Shown piece by piece: positions 7,487-12,764 of a DNA stretch of 28,555 bases. The position numbers and the translations under genes were made by a program. The DNA comes from a virus: IMG/VR virus record IMGVR_UViG_3300026484_000299, positions 1-28,555 of that record, one strand, 5' to 3'. Each line of letters begins with the position of its first letter. Position 1 is the first letter of the stretch. Below the pieces are notes generated by a model. That model worked only from the letters and a program-made list of their open reading frames with translations. It was not told the DNA's origin and did not search any database.

Positions 7487-7490
7487 ATTT
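7459..7490 (+). terminator. Strong hairpin ending the structured RNA
   Basis: AAGAATTTGCC (7459-7469) pairs with GGCAGATTCTT (7475-7485) over 11 base pairs, one of them G-U, with a TAAAA loop, followed by TATTTAT. It fits an intrinsic terminator for rightward transcription. It may also be the right-end hairpin of a transposon. The stop codon of the leftward ORF at 7485 abuts it, so it could serve both directions. Confidence 0.7.
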
Positions 7491-7657
7491 ATCCGTATTA
7501 TCCCTTTTTTCTTTCGGTTCTACTATCCAAAAATGTTCATATAACCATCTGAATGATGCCCCAAAATTTTTGTCTTTATGCTCGTTCACTCTATGTTCAA
7601 TATAGTCTTTATCCCTTGTGGTATCTCTTCATCAAACACTATATCTTTGTAACTCAT
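7485..7657 (-). pseudogene. Small leftward phage gene with one frameshift
   Basis: An ATG at 7657-7655 with AAAGGA upstream opens a frame reading MSYKDIVFDEEIPQG, which then runs out after 23 residues. One base back (at about 7612-7616, CAAGGGATAAAG) a second frame continues to a stop at 7485, reading DKDYIEHRVNEHKDKNF and FRWLYEHFWIVEPKEK. The joined product would be about 57 residues, without a family I recognise. The two halves look like one gene broken by a single-base deletion; no classical slippery heptamer is present, so programmed frameshifting is less likely. A sequencing error is possible. Confidence 0.4.
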
Positions 7658-7816
7658 TTTAAATTTTCCTTTTACATTATTTTTATATATATTAAGATAT
7701 ACTTTTACTTAACAGACTTCTTCTGTATTGTTAAAGACCATTGGAAATGAGCGACTTGTATCGTTTATGGGATGAAAACTCTCGATACCCTTAAAATTGT
7801 AGCAGTTTTTGGTCTG
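7658..7816. other. Non-coding stretch with three hairpins between leftward genes
   Basis: I see no gene on either strand. Inverted repeats are TTAACA 7709-7714 with TGTTAA 7729-7734 (an alternative pairs ACAGA with TCTGT inside it), GTATCG 7758-7763 with CGATAC 7783-7788, and the hairpin at 7799-7820 at the end of the nuclease gene. The left edge is the leader of the broken gene. A small RNA or an mRNA-processing region is possible. Confidence 0.4.
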
Positions 7817-7820
7817 CTAC
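7799..7820 (-). terminator. Hairpin at the end of the PBECR-like gene
   Basis: GTAGCAG and CTGCTAC form a perfect 7-bp stem with an 8-base loop and include the stop codon of the leftward gene. The following leftward sequence (AATTTTAAG) has only a weak T tract, so termination may be partial. Confidence 0.4.
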
Positions 7821-8227
7821 ACTACTTCATATAAAGTTTTCAAACTTAATACTTTCTTCATGCTAAGATTTAACTTCACTATTTTCACTTTTCTATCTTT
7901 AAGTTGTTTTGTAAATGTAAAACAAGGTATTTTTTTACCTGTTTGTGCCTCTTTGGTTGTGGTTCTGTCAATATTCTTAAATTTATTTAAGTAGTAATGA
8001 ATTTTACAAATATGCTCAATATCATTTGGATGTTCATTTTCAATATGTCTTATTTCATCACTATGGATACTACATCTATAACCTTTCAAGTCAATAAAGT
8101 GTCGTTTCCAAGCGATAGAAATAGTCTTTTCAGTAATCTTAAAAGTAAACTCTTCGGCATATTGTCTATCTTCTAATGATTTTTTAACCAATTCACAAAT
8201 TTTTGCTTCTATCTCTATATCAAGCAC
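7817..8227 (-). CDS. PBECR-like nuclease (Barnase/EndoU/ColicinE5-D/RelE-like), candidate toxin
   Basis: The 136-residue product has an N-terminal charged part and a C-terminal domain with the pattern HSDEIRHIENEHPNDIEHI, a spacer with NKFKNID, a beta strand KVKIVKLN and the ending KKVLSLKTLYEVV. This order (His-x3-RHI-x3-H, then strand-rich region, then KxLxLxTxY) is what I know from phage-Barnase-EndoU-ColicinE5/D-RelE-like (PBECR) domains, metal-independent RNase-type domains usually found inside phage polyvalent proteins. Here the domain stands nearly alone. The GTG start directly follows the stop of the HTH gene (TAG-GTG) with GGGGGATGG as ribosome binding site, so the two are coupled. 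The likely catalytic residues are the histidines and the final Thr/Tyr; this is inferred. A toxin or host-takeover nuclease are both possible. Confidence 0.5.
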   Translation of the reverse strand: MLDIEIEAKICELVKKSLEDRQYAEEFTFKITEKTISIAWKRHFIDLKGYRCSIHSDEIRHIENEHPNDIEHICKIHYYLNKFKNIDRTTTKEAQTGKKIPCFTFTKQLKDRKVKIVKLNLSMKKVLSLKTLYEVV

Positions 8228-8431
8228 CTAACCATCCCCCCTCTGCCTATCACTCAACTCCTTCAACTCAATACAATTCTTAATCATATCAAGACTAATA
8301 TCATTCTTTTTACAAAATGCACCTATTTTTACATACTCCAAGAGAACAGGATGATTTTTTTTCCATTGTTTAATAGTACCTTCACTTTTAGCTAAGTCTT
8401 CTGCAATTTCTTTATATGTAATATTTTTCAT
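8228..8431 (-). CDS. Small helix-turn-helix DNA-binding protein
   Basis: The 67-residue protein has an N-terminal HTH: TYKEIAEDLAKSEGTIKQWKK (about residues 5-25), followed by a helical part with FCKKNDISLDMIKNCIEL. It is the first gene of the leftward unit and sits opposite the rightward operon, across a spacer with two similar palindromes, so it is probably the local repressor, perhaps also an antitoxin to the nuclease it is coupled to. The -10 hexamer TATAAT ends 7 bases before the A of the ATG, so the mRNA may begin at the start codon itself. It is unlike a full-length CI repressor, having no cleavage domain. Confidence 0.65.
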   Translation of the reverse strand: MKNITYKEIAEDLAKSEGTIKQWKKNHPVLLEYVKIGAFCKKNDISLDMIKNCIELKELSDRQRGDG

Positions 8432-8437
8432 AAGATT

Positions 8438-8443
8438 ATTATA
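8438..8443 (-). promoter_or_regulatory. -10 hexamer for the leftward HTH gene (predicted leaderless mRNA)
   Basis: On the minus strand, TATAAT runs from 8443 to 8438. With a normal 6-base gap, transcription would begin at 8431, which is the A of the ATG. No Shine-Dalgarno sequence is seen. The large palindrome at 8475-8504 lies upstream at about -44 to -73. Confidence 0.5.
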
Positions 8444-8474
8444 ACAAACATACTTTAAATATAATCCTAATAAC

Positions 8475-8504
8475 TATAAAAGTGATATATATATTACTTT
8501 TATA
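8475..8504. promoter_or_regulatory. 30-bp palindrome, likely operator 1
   Basis: TATAAAAGTGATATA is followed at once by its near-perfect inverse TATATTACTTTTATA; 14 of 15 positions pair. The same core (AAAAGTGATATATATAT) recurs at 8544. Two such palindromes in a 149-bp divergent promoter region suggest binding sites for a dimeric regulator, most simply the HTH protein encoded alongside. Confidence 0.55.
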
Positions 8505-8528
8505 AGTTTTGATTAATATTATATATAT

Positions 8529-8534
8529 TATACT
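8529..8534 (+). promoter_or_regulatory. -10 hexamer for the rightward operon
   Basis: TATACT lies 47 bases before the ATG at 8581; a TTGATT at 8509-8514 could be a -35 but the 14-base gap is short. The second palindrome covers the probable transcription start, where bound protein would block transcription. Confidence 0.4.
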
Positions 8535-8543
8535 TCTTCTATC

Positions 8544-8565
8544 AAAAGTGATATATATATAACTT
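8544..8565. promoter_or_regulatory. Palindrome, likely operator 2
   Basis: AAAAGTGATATATATATAACTT contains the inverse halves AAGTGATATA and TATATAACTT with one mismatch pair. It matches the core of the palindrome at 8475-8504 and ends 2 bases before the AAAAGG ribosome binding site of the gene at 8581, the usual place of a repressor site. Confidence 0.5.
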
Positions 8566-8580
8566 AAAAGGAAACAAACA

Positions 8581-9279
8581 ATGTCCATATTAAAAAAATC
8601 ATTTAAAATCAGTTTCACTCAAGTACCAAACGAAATTATTAACGATATAAATGTATCACTTAAAGCTAAAGGTCTCTATCTCTATATGGTTTCAAAACCT
8701 GATAACTGGGAATTTTCTTTATTGGGTATGGTCTCTCAATTAAAAGAGGGAAAAACTGCTTTATTAGCAATAATGAATGAACTTATCAAATTTGGCTATA
8801 TGGAAAAGATAAAAAATAGAGTTAATGGAAGACAATCGGTAAATGACTATATTTTACATTTAGAACCTACTAAGTCCCTAAAACAGTCTGAGTATCAAAA
8901 TGAGAGTCAGAAAGAAAGAGTTAGTTTTTCAAACTCTGAAAATAAGAGTACAAGTAATACTATACCAAGTAATAAAGAAAAAAGTAATACGGAGGGAGTA
9001 AAGGAGACCCCTAACCCAAACCCAAAGAAAAGTTTTTTAAGAGAGGATATTTTAACATTTGTAGATATGAAATATTATCTAGTAGCTCATAGAGAAGATA
9101 AACAAGGTAATCAGCATATCTTTGCTTTTGATGATAGAACTGTTTCAATCAGTTCTAAAGGTATCCCTTACTTTAGAGATGCTGAACAAGCAAACCTTGA
9201 TTATAGCCAATCAGACAGATTTTATAGAGAGTGTCTTAGTCGTAAAGATTTAATTATAAATCATATCAATCAAATTTAA
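8581..9279 (+). CDS. Winged-helix phage replication-initiator-like protein
   Basis: The first about 95 of 232 residues form a winged-helix domain seen in phage and plasmid replication proteins (RepA N-terminus/DnaD-like): FTQVPNEIINDINVSLKAKG, LYLYMVSKPDNWEFS, LLAIMNELIKFGYMEK and a basic wing with NRVNGRQSVNDYIL. A Ser/Asn/Lys-rich linker (about 100-150) and a second small domain (ILTFVDMKYYLVAHRED to INHINQI) follow. The protein may start phage DNA replication or act as a transcription factor; I cannot decide. The start follows AAAAGGAAACAAACA. It opens the three-gene operon running to 10294, with operator 2 just upstream, so it is probably repressed in the lysogen. Confidence 0.6.
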   Translation: MSILKKSFKISFTQVPNEIINDINVSLKAKGLYLYMVSKPDNWEFSLLGMVSQLKEGKTALLAIMNELIKFGYMEKIKNRVNGRQSVNDYILHLEPTKSLKQSEYQNESQKERVSFSNSENKSTSNTIPSNKEKSNTEGVKETPNPNPKKSFLREDILTFVDMKYYLVAHREDKQGNQHIFAFDDRTVSISSKGIPYFRDAEQANLDYSQSDRFYRECLSRKDLIINHINQI

Positions 9280-9291
9280 AAGGAAAACAAA

Positions 9292-10044
9292 ATGCAAGAA
9301 TTAATAGAGATAAATGTAAACACAATAGGTACTGAAGCAGTAAATTCAGTTAATGCAAGAGAGATACATAGTTATCTAGGAGTTAAAACAAAGTTTAGTA
9401 TGTGGATTGATAGAGCTATTAAAAAATATGATTTTATCAAAGGTGAAGATTATGTAGTAATTATCACGGATCCCAAAAGTGGGAAGCGTGATTTTATTGT
9501 AACAATGGATATGGCAAAAGAACTTTCTATGCTTGAGAATAACACAAAAGGTAAAGAGACGAGAAAGTATTTTCTCAAAATGGAAGAAAAGGTTAAATCT
9601 CAACTCCAAACACCAACACCACCAACAGATATAAACCTAGTTCTTCTTGATATGCTGAAAAATCAACAACGCCAAACAGATGCTTTGCTAGATTTAACGG
9701 CATCAGTTGTAAAGTTGGTGGAAAATAAAACAGTAGTTCCAAAGATGAATGTGGTGCAACTAGAGGGTTCAAGAAAATTAGATAGTGTAGAAAAATATAC
9801 ACTAAGAAACGCTGTTCAAATAATAGCTGTAAAACTTAGCAAAAGACATGGTGTTAGTAAAAGTAGTATCATTCCTGGTATTTGGGTAAAACTGAAAGAA
9901 CATTTTGAGGTATTTGATTATTCAGATTTAAAATCAGAACAATTAATGGTGATTGGAGGTTGGTTAGATGAGTATGATATTGTGGATCATAGTAAAGGTT
10001 TTATTGTTGCAGAGGGTGCTATTCCGATGAAAGAGGAGAGTTAA
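9292..10044 (+). CDS. AntA/AntB-type phage antirepressor
   Basis: Residues about 10-105 match the AntA/AntB N-terminal domain: VNAREIHSYLGVKTKFSMWI, DFIKGEDYVVI, the DPKSGKRDFIVTMDMAKELSM stretch and KGKETRKYFLKMEEK. These antirepressors inactivate phage repressors and promote lytic growth. The C-terminal half, after a Pro/Thr-rich linker at 105-115, is helical and has a possible DNA-binding part (VSKSSIIPGIWVKLKEHF) near 210-230. The gene is 12 bases downstream of the previous gene and has the ribosome binding site AAAAGGAAAAC. Its presence in an operon facing the HTH repressor suggests a local lysis-lysogeny switch inside the virion gene cluster. Confidence 0.8.
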   Translation: MQELIEINVNTIGTEAVNSVNAREIHSYLGVKTKFSMWIDRAIKKYDFIKGEDYVVIITDPKSGKRDFIVTMDMAKELSMLENNTKGKETRKYFLKMEEKVKSQLQTPTPPTDINLVLLDMLKNQQRQTDALLDLTASVVKLVENKTVVPKMNVVQLEGSRKLDSVEKYTLRNAVQIIAVKLSKRHGVSKSSIIPGIWVKLKEHFEVFDYSDLKSEQLMVIGGWLDEYDIVDHSKGFIVAEGAIPMKEES

Positions 10045-10045
10045 A

Positions 10046-10294
10046 ATGAACACATTAGACAATATGCTCAAAGCACATAACTCTATGTTCGGTATTCTCC
10101 TACTCTTAAAAAACTCAAAAGTAGAGTTAGAATCTTCTGAACTAGCAGGAGTAATAGATATTCTTTTCTCTCAAAGTGAAAAAATGGAGGAATATATCTA
10201 CTCTTTGAAAATAGATAAATTTGATGATACAGATGATATAAGTAAAAAAACAAAAAATATTAAAAAACTTTTGAAACGTGCAAGGGTTGGTTAG
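10046..10294 (+). CDS. Small helical protein of unknown function, last gene of the operon
   Basis: I do not recognise this 82-residue protein. It seems wholly helical: NTLDNMLKAHNSMFGILLLLKNSKVELES, an acidic middle (KFDDTDDISKKTKN) and a basic tail (KKLLKRARVG). There is no membrane segment and no cysteine. The ATG follows the antirepressor stop by one base and is served by GAGGAGAG in the antirepressor 3' end, so the two are co-translated and may work together. Confidence 0.6.
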   Translation: MNTLDNMLKAHNSMFGILLLLKNSKVELESSELAGVIDILFSQSEKMEEYIYSLKIDKFDDTDDISKKTKNIKKLLKRARVG

Positions 10295-10310
10295 CCCCTC
10301 GCACACAGGA

Positions 10311-10516
10311 TTACTTTATAAAAGCTAAGACTATATAGACTGTTGCTATTATTAAATATCCTACCATGTGGCTGTTGAATTCTGGCAAGAGATTCTCCGA
10401 TACCAATCTTACCCCATAACCCAACCATCTAAAAAATAGACCAAAAAAAAACCCCACCACTCACTAAAGAGCGATAGAGCTTAACTGATATAGGTCTCTT
10501 GCCAGACTTACTTCAT
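10311..10516 (-). pseudogene. Broken leftward gene for a small membrane protein
   Basis: On the minus strand an open frame from 10460 to the stop at 10311 gives 49 residues with two hydrophobic parts (VVGFFFGLFFRWLGYGV and MVGYLIIATVYIVLAFIK). It has only a GTG, immediately after a stop, as possible start and no ribosome binding site. In the next frame upstream, KRPISVKLYRSLVSGG is open and would join it through a run of nine T (10443-10451) by a one-base shift. An ATG at 10516 is again out of frame by one base. The whole looks like a decayed gene of about 65 codons. It converges on the antirepressor operon. Confidence 0.35.
10382..10505. repeat. Perfect 11-bp inverted repeat around the broken membrane gene
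   Basis: CTGGCAAGAGA at 10382-10392 is repeated as TCTCTTGCCAG at 10495-10505, enclosing 102 bases. The rest of the 434-bp gap between 10295 and 10728 holds no further gene that I can support, only the broken leftward gene and the 28-bp box. Confidence 0.45.
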
Positions 10517-10628
10517 TCCACACACAAAGCACCACACTTTGATAAGAACATTATAACATAATATTAAAAACACCACTATACTAATTAAAAAATAAACCCC
10601 CTTAAATACACAAATCCCCCCAAATTTT

Positions 10629-10656
10629 ACAACAAGGTCACGCCACGCAATGTTTT
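10629..10656 (+). promoter_or_regulatory. 28-bp conserved box before the tail genes, copy 2
   Basis: This is identical over 28 bases to 2908-2935, and the match continues loosely into the following AT-rich stretch and on to a CCTCTTA/CCCCTTA. A -10-like TATTGT with an upstream TG (10678-10685) lies 24 bases after the box. The tail operon starts at 10729. A shared late promoter is the simplest interpretation. Confidence 0.55.
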
Positions 10657-10728
10657 TGCATTTTATTACTTAAAAACTGTATTGTTCCTCTTAGTTAAAA
10701 AAATTATCGTTTAGAGAGGCTTTAAATA

Positions 10729-11220
10729 ATGGTTGATGTTCAAGTCCAAGGAATGAATGAGTTACTAGCAAATTTGAGAATTATTCCCGAACGTATTCAA
10801 AAAAATGTTTTAACAGGTGGTGTAAGAGCTAGTGCAAAACCTATCATTGCTAAAGCTAGAAGTTTAGTACCTAAAGACACTGGAACTCTTAAAAAAAGTA
10901 TAGGTGTAACTAAGTTTAGACCTAGAAATAGAAACTTTGTATGGTTTCAAGTTTCTCCTAGAATAAGTGATTCAAATGATTGGTGGTATGCTCATTTAAT
11001 CGAGTTTGGAACTTATGCAAAAAGAGTAAAACCGCTTAGTCGTGCAACACATTACGGCGGTGAAAGAGCTTTCAAAAGAAATGCACTTATAGCGAAAGGA
11101 TTTGGGATAGTTCCATCTGCCTTTATGCGAAAAGCCTACGAACAAGAGGGAGATAACACGATCAGTTTTTTAAAAAATTATATGAGAGAAAGAATCCCTA
11201 GAGAACTAGCAAACTTATGA
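10729..11220 (+). CDS. HK97 gp10-like tail completion protein
   Basis: The 163-residue sequence has the family landmarks: a start VQGMNELLANLRIIPERI, the segment SLVPKDTGTLKKSIGV, a central WWYAHLIEFGTYAKR (the conserved aromatic-His-x-x-Glu-Phe-Gly-Thr motif) and FMRKAYEQE near the end. HK97 gp10-like proteins join the tail tube to the head closure protein. It opens the tail module, 3.7 kb after the head closure gene that normally lies beside it. The next gene overlaps it by 4 bases. Confidence 0.88.
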   Translation: MVDVQVQGMNELLANLRIIPERIQKNVLTGGVRASAKPIIAKARSLVPKDTGTLKKSIGVTKFRPRNRNFVWFQVSPRISDSNDWWYAHLIEFGTYAKRVKPLSRATHYGGERAFKRNALIAKGFGIVPSAFMRKAYEQEGDNTISFLKNYMRERIPRELANL

Positions 11221-11549
11221 TAGAAAAAAAACTATACAGCTCCCTTAAAGAGGTATGTGAGAGAACTTATCCCGTTATATTTCCTCAAGATATAGTGTTT
11301 CCTGCAATTATTTACTATGTGATTGATGATAGTGCAAACCAAGCAACAAATGGAAACTTGATGAATAGAGATGTTCGCTTTCAAGTGGATGTTTACTCTC
11401 ATAGTTATAGTGAGTCCAAAACTCTCAAGGAGGAAATAGTATTTAAAGTCCTAGAACTAAACGGAGGGTCTATCTCCTCCCAAGATTTGTACGATAGAGA
11501 TGAGAAACTGCATAGACAGTTAATAGATTTTAAAATTAAAAGGATATAA
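11217..11549 (+). CDS. DUF3168 tail terminator-type protein
   Basis: The 110 residues fit the DUF3168/tail terminator family that caps the growing tail tube: an N-terminal helix IEKKLYSSLKEVCERTYPVIFP, the conserved FPAIIYYVIDDSA segment, an RFQVDVYSHSYSESKTL strand-helix unit, and a final strand RQLIDFKIKRI. The ATG lies in the ATGA overlap with the previous gene. Order (gp10-like, DUF3168, major tail) is the standard siphovirus order. Confidence 0.8.
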   Translation: MIEKKLYSSLKEVCERTYPVIFPQDIVFPAIIYYVIDDSANQATNGNLMNRDVRFQVDVYSHSYSESKTLKEEIVFKVLELNGGSISSQDLYDRDEKLHRQLIDFKIKRI

Positions 11550-11551
11550 AA

Positions 11552-11971
11552 ATGGCAATACCAACAGCAAACCATATAGTAAGAGTAAACGATAAAGTAG
11601 CAGGTGACCTAATCAGCTTAGGAAATATGAAACTAAAAAGACCTGTAAAAGAGTACGTAGCTATCAATACAGGAAACGTAACATTAGCAACAGGTTTTGC
11701 AACAGTTGATCCTATATCTTTGAGTATAGAGTATGACCCAGCAGATGCAGAGGGTGCAGGAGAGTTAGAAAAATCTTTCTTAACATCAGATAAAGTAAAA
11801 TTTGAGATAGAACTATCAAACAAAGCAACAGCAGATGGGAATGGTTCAACTTATACATGGGAAGGTTGTGTAGTAACAGATTTTGAGATAGCTCAAGAAG
11901 AAAATGCTTTAGTTATTGCAACATTTACAGTAACAGTTGCTGGTCTTCCAGAAGTAGCGGTGGCATCATAA
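11552..11971 (+). CDS. Major tail (tube) protein
   Basis: The 139 residues are beta-rich with a short start (MAIPTANHIVRVNDKVAG), as in phage tail tube proteins. The middle part contains DPISLSIEYDPADAEGAGELEKSF and the end a Thr/Val-rich strand (EENALVIATFTVTVAGLPEVA). Hexameric rings of this protein would form the tube assembled along the tape measure. Good ribosome binding site AAAAGGATAT. Identification rests on position and pattern; sequence similarity in this class is weak. Confidence 0.75.
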   Translation: MAIPTANHIVRVNDKVAGDLISLGNMKLKRPVKEYVAINTGNVTLATGFATVDPISLSIEYDPADAEGAGELEKSFLTSDKVKFEIELSNKATADGNGSTYTWEGCVVTDFEIAQEENALVIATFTVTVAGLPEVAVAS

Positions 11972-12456
11972 TGAAAATAAATTTACAATATGAAATCACA
12001 ATCGAAATCGTTGAGGGTTCTAAAGAGAAAGAGAGCTTAAAAGTAATTTACACTCAAGGAACTAAAGCTCAAAAAGCCCAACAAAAAGAGGGTTTACGTG
12101 AGTATCAAGCACTGCATCGTAATATTCGCAAAATCTCTTCAAAATATGCACTTTTTTCTAAGAAACTAACACTTTTAGAAACTTTGAAAGAAACTAAACA
12201 ATCTTTACAAGTTGTAGAAGATTTAGAGGTTCTCTCTCAAAAAATACAAAAAAATGAAGATAAATTAGAAAAACTTATTGGAAATGATGAAGAGGCATTT
12301 TTTGAATCATTAGCCAAAATAAAATTTGAGCATTTAGTATCTGGTGCTGATAAAGGGAAACTTGCTAAATATGCTGAACAAAAAGGCTATATAAATATTT
12401 TAGCTAGTCTTGAGAGTGCAAAGGCTGAACTAGAAAAAAAGCCATCTGGAAAATAG
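11971..12456 (+). CDS. Tail assembly chaperone, short form (gpG-like)
   Basis: This 161-residue, highly charged helical protein overlaps the major tail gene by one base (TAATG) and precedes the tape measure gene, the position of the tail assembly chaperone that coats the tape measure during tail building. Shortly before its end the mRNA has AAAAAAG, at which a fraction of ribosomes would shift to the -1 frame and make the long form. The C-terminus of the short form is ELEKKPSGK. Confidence 0.8.
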   Translation: MKINLQYEITIEIVEGSKEKESLKVIYTQGTKAQKAQQKEGLREYQALHRNIRKISSKYALFSKKLTLLETLKETKQSLQVVEDLEVLSQKIQKNEDKLEKLIGNDEEAFFESLAKIKFEHLVSGADKGKLAKYAEQKGYINILASLESAKAELEKKPSGK

Positions 12457-12761
12457 CAAACTATCTCCGTTCAGATGCTGATGCAGATACGCTTCAGCCA
12501 TTTGAACACTACCTAGCAAAAATAGCTTCACAATGTGAATATGAGTATGGAGCTATGGGTAGAGTTGGTTATTTATATGATTCAGTAAAAGACCAAATAA
12601 GATGGCATAAGTTGAGTGTAAAACATTACACAAAACTTATCTCAAACATAGGTCAAGTGATGGCTCTTCGTGATGAAGATTATGAAAAAGAGCGAGTAAA
12701 ACAGATGAAAGTATCAAATATTGATACTCAAAACAGTTTATTAAGTTTATTTGGAGGCTAA
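11971..12761 (+). CDS. Tail assembly chaperone, frameshifted long form (gpGT-like)
   Basis: Reading 11971-12441 and then from 12441 in the -1 frame gives about 263 residues. The shifted part continues AIWKIANYLRSDADADTLQ, EHYLAKIASQCEYEYGAMG, and ends with SLLSLFGG at 12761; no independent start with a good ribosome binding site is seen before the ATG at 12555. In lambda-like phages, gpGT is the minor product whose T domain recruits the major tail protein. The arrangement (overlap, slippery site, second ORF, tape measure next) is the usual one. Confidence 0.8.
12435..12441 (+). promoter_or_regulatory. Slippery heptamer for -1 frameshifting
   Basis: A-AAA-AAG in phase with the short form is a classical bacterial -1 slippery sequence. 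AAAGG at 12420-12424 lies 10 bases upstream, the position of the stimulating internal Shine-Dalgarno in E. coli dnaX. The -1 frame is open for 106 further codons with protein-like sequence. Confidence 0.8.
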
Positions 12762-12764
12762 ATT

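Noticed and set aside
7553-7994. Two rightward ORFs of about 61-65 codons rich in Phe, Tyr and Ile
   Set aside because: They lie opposite better supported leftward genes, have no ribosome binding site, and their composition is that of the reverse of AT-rich coding DNA.
8475-8565. CRISPR array suggested by the repeated AT-rich motif
   Set aside because: There are only two copies, each itself palindromic, with no regular spacers; an operator pair explains them better.
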